A stretch of 42,010 nucleotides of DNA from IOR16 sp034927775 (lineage in GTDB: Bacteria > Bacillota > Clostridia > Peptostreptococcales > Anaerovoracaceae). The stretch is taken from NCBI GenBank assembly GCA_034927775.1, contig JAYFPL010000037.1, forward strand, positions 1 through 42,010, in the 5' to 3' direction. The translations under genes were made by a program, and so were the position numbers. This document shows, one piece after another, positions 16,790 to 26,040 of the stretch. The notes below the pieces were generated by a model. That model was not told the DNA's origin. It searched no databases and was given only the letters and a program-made list of their open reading frames with translations. Numbering within the stretch: the first letter of the stretch is position 1; each line of letters begins with the position of its first letter.

Positions 16790-18187
16790 ATGCCGAAATT
16801 ATTAATATTTGCAGGAACAACCGAAGGACGGCATTTGGTAGAAATCCTTTCTAAAAATAAGGAGCTTCAAGTTTTTGCTTCAGTCGCTACGGAATATGGA
16901 AAGGCATTGTTACCGGATGGCATTCCCAATGTCACAATAAAATCAGGGCGTATGCTACCAGAAGAAATGGAAGGCTTCCTAAAAAAAGAGTGTTTTGATT
17001 TGGTGATTGATACAACCCATCCTTATGCGGTTATCGTGACCAAAAACATTAAAGAAGCCTGTGCAAAAACAAATACAACGTATGTAAGATTGCTGCGTGA
17101 ATCAACGAATCTTATAAAAGAAAATTGTAATCAAATCGAAAACAGTGAGAGTCAATTAAAGGACCAAACAAAATTAATTTATGTAGAAAATACAATAAAA
17201 GCAGCAGAGTATCTGGATAAAACAGAAGGATCCGTTCTGCTAACGACGGGAAGTAAGGAGTTAGAAGCGTTTACAAAAGTTAAGGATTACAAAGAAAGAT
17301 TGTATCCTAGAGTACTTCCTACTCCGGAAGTTTTACAAAAATGTTTTGATTTGGGTTATGAAGGAAAGCGTTTGATTTGTATGCAGGGCCCGTTTTCTTA
17401 TGAGATGAATTGCGCTTTGCTTAAAAAAACCAAAGCATCATATATGGTTACAAAGGACTCAGGAAAAGTTGGAGGCTTTGATGAAAAATACCAAGCAGCA
17501 ATGGATATGGGAGTTCCCGTTATTTTAATAGGAAGAAAAATAGAAGAGCAGGGACTTTCACTTCAAGAAGTTTTAATGCTTATAAAGAGAACTTATAATT
17601 TAGAGTTTGAAATAGAAATTCCTGTAGTAAAGATTTCAGAAAAAGAGGTTCGCAAAAAGGTAACATTGGAAAAAGAGAAAATGAATGGATGGTTTCCTTT
17701 GTTTATGAACCTAGCAGGGAGAACCGTCACAGTAATCGGAGGAGGAGCCATAGCAAAGAGGCGTGTTAAAACGTTAGCTGCTTTTTCCTGTAATATAACT
17801 GTCATTGCAAAAGAAGCTGACTCATTTTTTCTTGAAATGCAAAAAGAGAACCGGTTGAATTTGATAACAAAAGAATTTGAACCGGAAGATATAAAAGATG
17901 CAATGTTGGTGATTGCAGCGACAAATGATCGGTCTACTAATCATAACATTGCAGAAATTTGCAAACAAAGGCATATACTTGTAAATGTAGTTGATTGCAA
18001 AGAAGAATGTGATTTTTATTTTCCTGGTATCGTTCAAAAAGGAGATTTAACGATAGGCATCACTGCAGGAGGAAAAGATCATGGATTGGCTAAGTCGGCA
18101 ACGGCAGCATTAAAAATGTATCTGGAGAATTGGGACCGTTTGTCGGCCAAACTGGAGGAAAACGAAAATGGAACGAAGAAAAATTAG
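16790..18187 (+). CDS. cbiJ: CbiJ fused to Met8/SirC-type precorrin-2 dehydrogenase
   Basis: This protein (465 aa) joins two enzymes. Residues 1 to about 265 are cobalt-precorrin-6A reductase CbiJ, with start LLIFAGTTEGRHLVE, DLVIDTTHPYAV and MQGPFSYEMN. From about residue 295 it resembles the N-terminal part of CysG and Met8/SirC: MNLAGRTVTVIGGGAIAKRR forms an NAD-binding fold, followed by LVIAATNDRSTN, VNVVDCKEECDFYFPG and GITAGGKDHGLAKSA. The second part should oxidise precorrin-2 to sirohydrochlorin, the CbiK substrate. The ATG at 16790 has GGAGG at proper distance. No other precorrin-2 dehydrogenase is visible in this window. The 3' end overlaps hemC by 20 bp. Confidence 0.92.
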   Translation: MPKLLIFAGTTEGRHLVEILSKNKELQVFASVATEYGKALLPDGIPNVTIKSGRMLPEEMEGFLKKECFDLVIDTTHPYAVIVTKNIKEACAKTNTTYVRLLRESTNLIKENCNQIENSESQLKDQTKLIYVENTIKAAEYLDKTEGSVLLTTGSKELEAFTKVKDYKERLYPRVLPTPEVLQKCFDLGYEGKRLICMQGPFSYEMNCALLKKTKASYMVTKDSGKVGGFDEKYQAAMDMGVPVILIGRKIEEQGLSLQEVLMLIKRTYNLEFEIEIPVVKISEKEVRKKVTLEKEKMNGWFPLFMNLAGRTVTVIGGGAIAKRRVKTLAAFSCNITVIAKEADSFFLEMQKENRLNLITKEFEPEDIKDAMLVIAATNDRSTNHNIAEICKQRHILVNVVDCKEECDFYFPGIVQKGDLTIGITAGGKDHGLAKSATAALKMYLENWDRLSAKLEENENGTKKN

Positions 18188-19070
18188 AATCGGCAGCAGA
18201 GAAAGCAAGCTGGCGGTCATACAATCTCAAATGGTTATGGATTTGATTCATCAGCATCATCCGGAAATTGAACTGGAATTGGTGACGATGAAGACCACCG
18301 GAGACATTATATTGGATAAAACTCTAGATAAAATCGGAGGTAAAGGTCTTTTTGTGAAAGAATTGGATAAAGCTCTTTTAGAAGGAAAGATTGATTTATC
18401 CGTACATAGCTTAAAAGATATGCCTATGGAAGTTCCTGAAACGATACCACTGGTCGGTTTTTCGAAAAGAGAGAATCCTGTAGATGCATTGGTGCTTCCC
18501 AAAGGTGCAACGGAGCTAAATCCGTCAAAGCCGATTGGCAGTTCAAGCCGCCGAAGAAATTTGCAGCTTGCGGAGCTATATCCGGAACATGAAACAAAAA
18601 GTGTACGTGGAAATGTCATTACAAGACTATCAAAATTAGACAATGGCGAATTCGGTGCATTGATTTTAGCGTATGCCGGCTTAGAGAGACTTGGACTTTC
18701 CGACCGAGTAAGCCGAGCGTTTTCTCCGAAAGAAATGATTCCGGCAGCAGGACAGGGTATTTTAGCGATTCAAGGAAGAGCGGGAGAAAACTATGATTTT
18801 TTGGATTGTGTGCGGGATGAAAATGCAGAATTTGAGGCATTAGCAGAAAGAGCTTTTGTTCGTTATTTGGATGGCGGATGCAGTTCTCCGATTGGTGCAT
18901 TTGCACACGTCATAGATTCTGAAATTAAAATACGAGGTCTTTATTATAATGAAGAAAGTGGGCAGTACCGAATCGGTGAAACCGCCGGCGCGAAGGAAGA
19001 CGGTGAAAAGCTAGCAGTGGCACTTGCCAAACGTTTGAAAGAAGAGGAGTCAACATGGACAAGAAAATAA
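18168..19070 (+). CDS. hemC: Hydroxymethylbilane synthase (porphobilinogen deaminase) HemC
   Basis: HemC polymerises four porphobilinogens into hydroxymethylbilane on a dipyrromethane cofactor. The 300-residue protein has the N-terminal IRIGSRESKLAVIQSQMV, the catalytic region VHSLKDMPME, the arginine-rich IGSSSRRRNLQL and cofactor-binding Cys238 in YLDGGCSSPIGAFA. GGAGGAAAACG precedes the ATG, inside the end of the previous gene. The 3' end overlaps the cobA-hemD gene by 16 bp, so all these genes are closely coupled. Confidence 0.97.
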   Translation: MERRKIRIGSRESKLAVIQSQMVMDLIHQHHPEIELELVTMKTTGDIILDKTLDKIGGKGLFVKELDKALLEGKIDLSVHSLKDMPMEVPETIPLVGFSKRENPVDALVLPKGATELNPSKPIGSSSRRRNLQLAELYPEHETKSVRGNVITRLSKLDNGEFGALILAYAGLERLGLSDRVSRAFSPKEMIPAAGQGILAIQGRAGENYDFLDCVRDENAEFEALAERAFVRYLDGGCSSPIGAFAHVIDSEIKIRGLYYNEESGQYRIGETAGAKEDGEKLAVALAKRLKEEESTWTRK

Positions 19071-20617
19071 ATAGGCAAAATGCAATGGATAATGAAAGGA
19101 CTGCTGGCGGAAAAGTCTGGCTAGTAGGTGCCGGTCCGTCCGATGCAGGTTTGTTTACTTTACGTGGGAAGGCTGTTTTGGAGCAAGCGGATGTTGTTGT
19201 GTATGATAAGCTTGTTGGGCAAGGTGTATTGGGATTGATTCCTTCTGGTGTAGAACTTATCCCGGTTGGAAAGGTTTCTGGATATCATCCCACTCCACAG
19301 TATCGAATCAATGAGATACTTTTGGAAGAAGCATTAAAAGGGAAAAAAGTAGTTCGTTTAAAGGGCGGAGACCCGTTTGTATTTGGACGCGGCGGTGAAG
19401 AGCTTGAACTATTGTGTGAGCATGACATTCCATTTGAAATTGTACCTGGAATCACATCGGCAATTTCAGTCCCTGCTTACAACGGTATCCCTGTAACGCA
19501 TCGAGATTTTTGTTCCTCATTGCATATCATAACAGGGCATACGAAAAAATTGGAAGAAGCGGAAGTGGATTATGAAGCATTGGTGAAAGTAGGGGGAACG
19601 ATGATCTTCCTTATGGGTGTCAGTGCTATGCCGAAAATATGCAAAGGCCTTTTAGATGCAGGAATGCGAAAGGATATGCCGGCAGCCATTTTAGAGAGAG
19701 GGACTACAGCTCATCAGAGACGTGTTGTATCTGATTTAACCAACTTACCGAAAGATGCGGAAAAAGCAGGAATCCAAACACCTGCAATCATTGTTGTTGG
19801 TGAAGTTTGCAGTTTGGCAGATCAATTTCATTGGGCAGAGGATCGTCCATTGGGAGGCTTGAAGATTGCTGTGACAAGGCCAAAGGATCGCAATTCCACT
19901 TTGGCATCCATGCTGTCCAACTTAGGGGCGGAGGTTGTACTTTTACCAACCATTGAAACGGAAGCAATATTAGAAAATACAGCTCTAAGAGAAAACTTAG
20001 AAAAAATACATCAATACAAATGGGTCGCTTTTACAAGTCCTGCTGGAGTTAAAGTGTTTTATGATGAAATGCGACAAATGCATATGGACATTCGCAGCTT
20101 AAGCGGTTTAAAATTTGCAGTAATGGGTGCAGGAACCAGAAAAGCTGTTGAGGAAAAAGGTATCATTGTAGATTTAATGCCTGATGTATACAGTGGTGAA
20201 GCATTGGGACAGGCTTTAGCAATACAATTAAAAAAAGAAGAAAAAGAAGGTGAAAAACCATCCTTATTATTGCCAAGAGCGAGAATTGGTACAGAGGAAG
20301 TAACGCGTCCTATGGACGAGGCGGGTATCTCTTATACAGACCTTCCGATTTATGAAACCATAGATATGGAATCAAATGGTATGGTTACTTATGACGATTC
20401 CGTAGATTATGTGGCATTTACCAGTGCTTCAACTGTACGTGGCTTTGTAAAAATGCATCCTGATATTGATTATACTAAGGTGGAAGCTGTTTGCATCGGT
20501 GAACAGACTGCAGCTCAGGCAGAATCATTTAATATGAAAATAACAATAGCCGAAAAAGCAACAATGGAAAGCATGGTTGAATGCTTCTTACGCAGAAAGG
20601 AAGGAATGAAATCATGA
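19055..20617 (+). CDS. cobA-hemD: Uroporphyrinogen-III C-methyltransferase / uroporphyrinogen-III synthase fusion
   Basis: The 520-residue protein joins two consecutive activities. Residues about 20-260 are a SUMT methylase (VWLVGAGPSDAGLFTLRG, VRLKGGDPFVFGRGGEE, IVPGITSAISVPAYNGIPV), which makes precorrin-2. Residues about 270-515 are uroporphyrinogen-III synthase HemD (LGGLKIAVTRPKDRN, WVAFTSPAGVKVF, DYVAFTSASTVRGF), which closes the bilane macrocycle. The fusion is common in Clostridia and lactobacilli. It is named cobA here for SUMT, not for the adenosyltransferase also called CobA in enteric bacteria. AGAGGAG precedes the ATG, and its TGA overlaps the cbiB ATG. Confidence 0.95.
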   Translation: MDKKINRQNAMDNERTAGGKVWLVGAGPSDAGLFTLRGKAVLEQADVVVYDKLVGQGVLGLIPSGVELIPVGKVSGYHPTPQYRINEILLEEALKGKKVVRLKGGDPFVFGRGGEELELLCEHDIPFEIVPGITSAISVPAYNGIPVTHRDFCSSLHIITGHTKKLEEAEVDYEALVKVGGTMIFLMGVSAMPKICKGLLDAGMRKDMPAAILERGTTAHQRRVVSDLTNLPKDAEKAGIQTPAIIVVGEVCSLADQFHWAEDRPLGGLKIAVTRPKDRNSTLASMLSNLGAEVVLLPTIETEAILENTALRENLEKIHQYKWVAFTSPAGVKVFYDEMRQMHMDIRSLSGLKFAVMGAGTRKAVEEKGIIVDLMPDVYSGEALGQALAIQLKKEEKEGEKPSLLLPRARIGTEEVTRPMDEAGISYTDLPIYETIDMESNGMVTYDDSVDYVAFTSASTVRGFVKMHPDIDYTKVEAVCIGEQTAAQAESFNMKITIAEKATMESMVECFLRRKEGMKS

Positions 20618-21594
20618 TTCCCTTTCTCACACAATCTATGATTGCCTTGGGTGTGGGATTCTTGTTGGATTTAGTCTTTGGTGACCCGTATTTTATGCCT
20701 CATCCGATTCGGTTGATTGGAAAAGCCATTGAGGTTGGAGAAAAACTAACGCGTAGTTGTTTTAATGAAACGCCGCAAGGACAAATGGCGGCAGGTACGG
20801 TGCTTGCACTTTGCATGATGATCCTTTCATTTGGAATTCCTTTTGGGATTCTATGGATTTGTACACAAGTTAACGCTTTGCTTTCTCTTGCTGTTCAAAG
20901 CTTTATGTGTTATCAAATACTGGCAATTAAGTCTTTAAAAACAGAGAGTACAAAGGTATATGCAAAATTAGCGGACAATGATTTAAAGGGGGCAAGGTAT
21001 CAGGTTTCGATGATTGTCGGAAGAGATACCGAAAATTTAAGTATGCAGCAGGTGGCGAAAGCTACGGTAGAAACCATTGCGGAAAATACCTCAGACGGAA
21101 CCGTTGCACCTTTGATATTCTTAGCAGTCGGAGGTGCGCCACTTGGCTTTTTATATAAATCCATTAATACTATGGATTCGATGATTGGTTATAAAAACGA
21201 TCGGTATTTATACTTTGGGCGTTTTGCCGCAAAACTGGATGATGTGGCGAATTATATACCGGCAAGAGTTTCCGCCCTTATAATGATTTTGGCATCACTC
21301 ATTTTAGGAATGGATTATAAAAATGCATTTCATATTTTTTTAAGAGATCGTTATAACCATGCCAGCCCGAATAGTGCACAGACAGAAGCTGTATGCGCAG
21401 GTGCATTGCGAATACAGTTGGCAGGAGATGCTTATTATTTTGGAAAGCTTTATAAAAAGAAGAGCATTGGCGATGCGATTCGTCCCATTGAATATGAGGA
21501 CATTGCCAGAGCCAACCGCCTTTTGTATGGTACGGCATGGATCAGTACAGTGCTATGTTTATTAGGAATGGGAGTAATACAATGGCTGATTTAA
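20614..21594 (+). CDS. cbiB: Adenosylcobinamide-phosphate synthase CbiB
   Basis: CbiB is an integral membrane enzyme that attaches (R)-1-aminopropan-2-ol phosphate to adenosylcobyric acid. The 326-residue product has LLDLVFGDPYFMPHPIRLIG at its start, IVGRDTENLSMQQVAKATVETIAEN (residues about 135-160) and NHASPNSAQTEAVCAGAL, all typical, plus several membrane spans. I chose the ATG at 20614 because it overlaps the cobA-hemD stop (ATGA) with GAAAGGAAGG upstream. An in-frame ATG at 20581 lies inside the previous gene. The next gene, cobD, makes its side-chain substrate. Confidence 0.95.
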   Translation: MIPFLTQSMIALGVGFLLDLVFGDPYFMPHPIRLIGKAIEVGEKLTRSCFNETPQGQMAAGTVLALCMMILSFGIPFGILWICTQVNALLSLAVQSFMCYQILAIKSLKTESTKVYAKLADNDLKGARYQVSMIVGRDTENLSMQQVAKATVETIAENTSDGTVAPLIFLAVGGAPLGFLYKSINTMDSMIGYKNDRYLYFGRFAAKLDDVANYIPARVSALIMILASLILGMDYKNAFHIFLRDRYNHASPNSAQTEAVCAGALRIQLAGDAYYFGKLYKKKSIGDAIRPIEYEDIARANRLLYGTAWISTVLCLLGMGVIQWLI

Positions 21595-22685
21595 TTCACG
21601 GTGGCGATATATATTCCGTAAAGGAAAAGGGAAATGGCGGTGCTCTTTTAGATTTTTCCGCCAATATTAATCCGCTTGGCTTACCGCCTGCGGTAAAAAA
21701 TGCGGTTGCTTTGGGTTTGGAAAACTGCGTTCATTATCCAGATCCTCTTTGTAGAGAATTGATTCGAGATTTAGCTCGTTATGAGAACGTAAAGGAAGAG
21801 AACATTATCTGTGGAAACGGTGCAGCTGATTTGATTTTTCGTTTAGTTGTTGCAAAGATGCCGTATAAGGCTATGGTACTTGCACCTACCTTTGCAGAAT
21901 ATGAAAAATCGTTAGAATCGGTTGGATGCATTGTAAAGCATCACTATTTAAAGGAAGAAGACCATTTTCGTTTAAGAGAAGATATATTGTTTGCATTAAA
22001 TGAATCCATCGAGATGTTGTTTTTATGCAATCCGAATAACCCAACCGGACAACTTATGGATCCTTCATTGCTTCGTCAGATATTAGTAAGATGCAAGGAA
22101 AATAATATCTTCTTAGTGCTGGATGAATGCTTCGTTGATTTTTTAGAGGAACCGGGAAAAAATACATTAAAAGATTTTATTGAGGACTATAATAATTTAT
22201 TTATATTAAAAGCATTCACGAAAAATTTTGCAATGCCTGGATTACGTCTTGGGTATGGAATGTGCAGCAATCGAGAACTATTGGGTACTCTTTTTGAAAC
22301 GGGACAACCTTGGTCTGTTTCACTTCCGGCACAGTTAGCCGGAGTACAGGCATTAAAGGAAAATGCGTATTTAGAGGAAGCCAGATCGCTGATTTTTAAG
22401 GAAAAAGTTTATTTAAAGAAGGAGATGGAACGACTTGGATTTACGGTTTTTCCACCTGCTGCAAATTATATCTTTTTCCGACTTCCAAAAACAAAAGATG
22501 TGTATGACAGTCAAGATTTTAAAGCATTGCTTCAAGAGAAAAATATTATGGTACGAAGCTGTGGTAATTATAGGGGATTGACGCAAGACTATTTTCGAAT
22601 TGCGGTCAAGCTTCACGAAGAAAATGAACAATTGATAACCGCCCTTGAGGAAATAAGAAAGGGTACTTCAAACGAAACGGAATAG
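21582..22685 (+). CDS. cobD: L-threonine-O-3-phosphate decarboxylase CobD
   Basis: CobD is a PLP enzyme of the histidinol-phosphate aminotransferase fold. It decarboxylates threonine phosphate to aminopropanol phosphate for the cobalamin linker. The 367-residue protein has HGGDIYS and LDFSANINPLGLP near its start, FLCNPNNPTGQL, VLDECFVDF, and PLP Lys214 in KAFTKNFAMPGLRLGYG. I chose the ATG at 21582 with GGGAG upstream. It overlaps the cbiB end by 13 bp. Pairing with cbiB separates it from a histidine-synthesis paralogue. Confidence 0.94.
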   Translation: MADLIHGGDIYSVKEKGNGGALLDFSANINPLGLPPAVKNAVALGLENCVHYPDPLCRELIRDLARYENVKEENIICGNGAADLIFRLVVAKMPYKAMVLAPTFAEYEKSLESVGCIVKHHYLKEEDHFRLREDILFALNESIEMLFLCNPNNPTGQLMDPSLLRQILVRCKENNIFLVLDECFVDFLEEPGKNTLKDFIEDYNNLFILKAFTKNFAMPGLRLGYGMCSNRELLGTLFETGQPWSVSLPAQLAGVQALKENAYLEEARSLIFKEKVYLKKEMERLGFTVFPPAANYIFFRLPKTKDVYDSQDFKALLQEKNIMVRSCGNYRGLTQDYFRIAVKLHEENEQLITALEEIRKGTSNETE

Positions 22686-22697
22686 GAGGAAATCAGG

Positions 22698-24230
22698 ATG
22701 GCAAAGGCAATCATGGTGCAGGGCACAATGTCCAATGCAGGCAAAAGCTTGTTGGTAGCTGGATTATGTCGTATTTTTAAGCAGGATGGATATAAAGTAG
22801 CACCATTTAAGTCGCAAAATATGGCTTTGAATTCTTTTATTACAAAAGAAGGACTTGAGATGGGAAGAGCACAGGTTGTACAAGCTGAAGCAGCCGGCAT
22901 TGAACCTTCGGTACTAATGAATCCGATTTTGCTGAAGCCGACTAACGATACAAGCTCACAAGTCATTATTAATGGTGAAGTTTCCAGCAATATGAGCGCG
23001 ACGGAATACTATAAACGTAAGAGAGAGATTGTACCTGAAATTGAAAAGGCATACGAAACATTGGCGAAAGAATATGATATCATAGTGATTGAAGGAGCAG
23101 GCAGCCCAGCAGAAATCAATTTGCAGGAAAATGATATTGTAAATATGTTCATGGCAAAATTGGCAAAGGCTCCTGTACTTTTGGCAGGGGACATTGACCG
23201 AGGAGGTGTTTTTGCATCGATTGTAGGAACGATGATGCTTTTTTCCGAAGAAGATCGAGCGAGAGTGAAAGGTACGATTATTAATAAATTTAGAGGAGAT
23301 CGTAAAATCTTACAGCCTGGACTTGATATGCTAGAGGAAAAAATAAACGTACCTACGGTAGGTGTGGTGCCTTATTTAGATGTCGATATTGATGATGAAG
23401 ATAGTTTAACGGAGCGTTTTGATCGTAAAAAGAGTGTTGGTTTGATTGACATCGCAGTTATTCGTGTTCCACGTATTTCCAATTTCACGGATTTTAATGT
23501 ATTAGAATATGCTCCGGGTGTAACTCTACGCTATGTTGGAAGTGTTGGAGAGCTTGGAAATCCAGATATGATTATTTTACCTGGAACGAAGAATACAATG
23601 GAAGATTTGCTTTGGATGCGGCAGTGTGGATTGGAAGCAGCGGTATTGAAGCATGCTGCAGCTGGAAAAGCAATTTTCGGCATTTGTGGAGGTTTCCAAA
23701 TGATGGGAGAAATATTATCTGATCCATATAGTGTGGAAGCTGGCGGTACTATTTCAGGTATGGGTTTGCTTCCGTCAGAAACGATATTCGAAAAGGAAAA
23801 AACAAGAACGCAGGCAAAAGGAAGTTTTACCGATCAGGTAAAAGGTATTTTTTCTGATTTGTGTGGTGTTGAACTGGAAGGTTATGAAATTCATATGGGT
23901 CAGACTGAATTACGAAAGGAAGCTGCAAATGCAGAATCCGTAGGACTTCTTACCCATATTACGGAGCTTTCCGGGAAACCTTGTGATAAAATCGTAGGTA
24001 TGTGCAAAGGAAATGTTTATGGATCCTATATACATGGCATTTTTGATAAAGAGGGTGTAACAAAGACAATCATCTCTGCTTTGTATCGCAGTAAGGGCCT
24101 AGATGAAAGTGCAGTATCAAGTTTAAATATTGCGGAATATAAAGAGCTGCAATATGACAAACTTGCAGAGCAGATGAGAGCAAATATGGATATGGATGCC
24201 ATTTATCGTATATTGGAAGATGGTATTTGA
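22698..24230 (+). CDS. cbiP: Cobyric acid synthase CbiP (CobQ)
   Basis: CbiP amidates the b, d, e and g side chains of adenosylcobyrinate a,c-diamide. The 510-residue protein has the N-terminal nucleotide-binding MVQGTMSNAGKSLLVAGLCR, FKSQNMALNSF and EGAGSPAEINL. Its C-terminal glutamine amidotransferase domain includes ILPGTKNTMEDL and nucleophile Cys330 in IFGICGGFQMMG. AGGAGG lies upstream of the ATG. It sits 12 bp after cobD and 15 bp before cbiC. Confidence 0.97.
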   Translation: MAKAIMVQGTMSNAGKSLLVAGLCRIFKQDGYKVAPFKSQNMALNSFITKEGLEMGRAQVVQAEAAGIEPSVLMNPILLKPTNDTSSQVIINGEVSSNMSATEYYKRKREIVPEIEKAYETLAKEYDIIVIEGAGSPAEINLQENDIVNMFMAKLAKAPVLLAGDIDRGGVFASIVGTMMLFSEEDRARVKGTIINKFRGDRKILQPGLDMLEEKINVPTVGVVPYLDVDIDDEDSLTERFDRKKSVGLIDIAVIRVPRISNFTDFNVLEYAPGVTLRYVGSVGELGNPDMIILPGTKNTMEDLLWMRQCGLEAAVLKHAAAGKAIFGICGGFQMMGEILSDPYSVEAGGTISGMGLLPSETIFEKEKTRTQAKGSFTDQVKGIFSDLCGVELEGYEIHMGQTELRKEAANAESVGLLTHITELSGKPCDKIVGMCKGNVYGSYIHGIFDKEGVTKTIISALYRSKGLDESAVSSLNIAEYKELQYDKLAEQMRANMDMDAIYRILEDGI

Positions 24231-24245
24231 TTATAAGGAGGGAAT

Positions 24246-24905
24246 ATGAAGGTAAAATTACAAAATGTATTACCGACTGAGATTGAAAAGCGCAGCTTTG
24301 AGATTATTACAGAAGAACTTGGTGATCGAAAAATAGATCCAATCAATGAACCGGTTGTAAAGCGTGTTATTCATACCTCAGCGGATTTTGACTACTACGA
24401 AAATTTAAAATTTTCATCGGACGCAGTGAAAAAAGGAATTGAAGCTATAAAGAAGGGTGCTTGTATCGTCACGGACACAAAAATGGCTTACTCCGGTGTT
24501 AATAAAGCAGTTTTAGAATCTTTTGGAGGAGAAGCATTTTGTTTTATGTCTGATGAGGACGTTGCTAAAATTGCAAAACAAAATGGATCAACAAGAGCAA
24601 CTGCAAGTATGGATAAGGCAGCAGATCTTGCCGCGAGTGGAAAACCAATTATTTTTGCAATTGGAAATGCGCCGACGGCTTTGGTACGTTTGTATGAATT
24701 AATTGAAGACGGTAAGCTTTCACCGGAATTAATTATTGGTGTTCCGGTAGGTTTTGTAAACGTAGTGGAATCTAAGGAATTAATTATGGAAACGGAGGTT
24801 CCTTATATTGTTGCAAAAGGAAGAAAAGGCGGCAGCAATGTAGCGGCTGCAATCTGTAATGCAATGCTTTACATGGCAAGAGACCAACGGGATCAATCTA
24901 AGTAA
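24246..24905 (+). CDS. cbiC: Cobalt-precorrin-8 methylmutase CbiC
   Basis: CbiC moves the methyl group from C11 to C12 to form cobyrinate. The protein (219 aa) carries the catalytic His43 in VIHTSADFDY, followed by IVTDTKMAYSGVNK and GNAPTALVRLYELIEDG, and ends in VGFVNVVESKEL and KGGSNVAAAICNAMLYMA. AAGGAGGGAAT precedes the ATG. It acts late in ring synthesis but is placed after cbiP, so gene order does not follow pathway order. cobT follows after 40 bp. Confidence 0.96.
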   Translation: MKVKLQNVLPTEIEKRSFEIITEELGDRKIDPINEPVVKRVIHTSADFDYYENLKFSSDAVKKGIEAIKKGACIVTDTKMAYSGVNKAVLESFGGEAFCFMSDEDVAKIAKQNGSTRATASMDKAADLAASGKPIIFAIGNAPTALVRLYELIEDGKLSPELIIGVPVGFVNVVESKELIMETEVPYIVAKGRKGGSNVAAAICNAMLYMARDQRDQSK

Positions 24906-24945
24906 GGCAAAGTTAGTAAGTTCGAACAAGAAAAGAGGCGTAAGC

Positions 24946-26025
24946 ATGAAGAGCTATTTGGAAGTAATCAAAGGAATCAAACCAGCTGACGAAAAAGCCA
25001 TTCAAGAGGCGAAGGCACATAATGACTGTCTGATCAAACCGCTTGGCAGTTTAGGAAAGTTAGAAACCATTGCTATTAAGATGGCAGGTATTACAGGAAA
25101 GATGAAAAACAATCCGACAAAGCGTTGCAGTATTGTTATGGTAGCAGATAATGGCATTTGTGAAGAAGGAGTTGCTGGGACGCCACAAGACATTACCTTA
25201 ATACAGGGTATGAATATGACCAAAGGGATTTGCGGAATGGGCGTGTTGTCTGGTTATGCCGGTGCGGATATTAAGGTTGTAGACGTTGGTATTATGTCGG
25301 ATTACAATAACGATAAGGTATATAATCGTAAAATAAAATACAGTACCGATAACTTTGCAAAAGGGCCTGCTATGAGTAGAGAAGAAGCTATTCGCGGGAT
25401 TGAGACTGGTATTGATATGGTTCGTATTGCTGTAGAAGAAGGTTATGAAATTTTAGGGACCGGCGAAATGGGTATTGGAAATACAAGCAGCACAAGTGCG
25501 GTATTAATGGCATTCACAGGAGTATCCGCAGAAATTGCAGTCGGAAAGGGCGGCGGTTTGACTGATGAGGCTTTACTACATAAAAAAGGAGTCATTACAA
25601 AAGCCTTAGAGCTAAATAAACCAAACGCGGAAGATCCGATTGATGTCATTTCCAAAGTTGGAGGTCTTGATATTGCCGGTATGACAGGATGCTTCTTAGG
25701 TGCGGCATATTACCGAGTACCGATTGTCATTGATGGAGTGATTTCTGCTTTATCGGCTTTGGCAGCTTATAAGCTAAATCCAAATGTTATAGATTTTATA
25801 TTTACCTCTCATCGTTCAAAGGAACCGGCTTATGATATTATTTCCAAAGAGCTTGGTATGGAGGCTATGCTCGATATGGATATGAGACTGGGAGAAGGGA
25901 CAGGCTGTACTTTAGCATTTCCGATTATAGGTGCGGCTTGTGCGATGCTCAGCAATATGGCTACTTTTGAAGACATTGCTTACGATCATTCCTATCGCAT
26001 TGACATACGTGAAGAAGAGAAGTAG
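24946..26025 (+). CDS. cobT: Nicotinate-nucleotide:dimethylbenzimidazole phosphoribosyltransferase CobT
   Basis: CobT activates the lower-ligand base to its alpha-ribotide using nicotinate mononucleotide. The 359-residue protein has the motifs DCLIKPLGSLGKLE, VMVADNGICEEGVAGTPQDIT and GTGEMGIGNTSSTSAV. The catalytic base is Glu317 in MRLGEGTGCTLAFPI. The frame is open upstream to an ATG at 24859, but the ATG at 24946 matches the family start and falls after the cbiC stop. Its ribosome binding site (AAGAGGCG) is weaker than its neighbours'. No genes for dimethylbenzimidazole synthesis are visible in the window. Confidence 0.96.
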   Translation: MKSYLEVIKGIKPADEKAIQEAKAHNDCLIKPLGSLGKLETIAIKMAGITGKMKNNPTKRCSIVMVADNGICEEGVAGTPQDITLIQGMNMTKGICGMGVLSGYAGADIKVVDVGIMSDYNNDKVYNRKIKYSTDNFAKGPAMSREEAIRGIETGIDMVRIAVEEGYEILGTGEMGIGNTSSTSAVLMAFTGVSAEIAVGKGGGLTDEALLHKKGVITKALELNKPNAEDPIDVISKVGGLDIAGMTGCFLGAAYYRVPIVIDGVISALSALAAYKLNPNVIDFIFTSHRSKEPAYDIISKELGMEAMLDMDMRLGEGTGCTLAFPIIGAACAMLSNMATFEDIAYDHSYRIDIREEEK

Positions 26026-26040
26026 GCGGAGGAAATAGAA

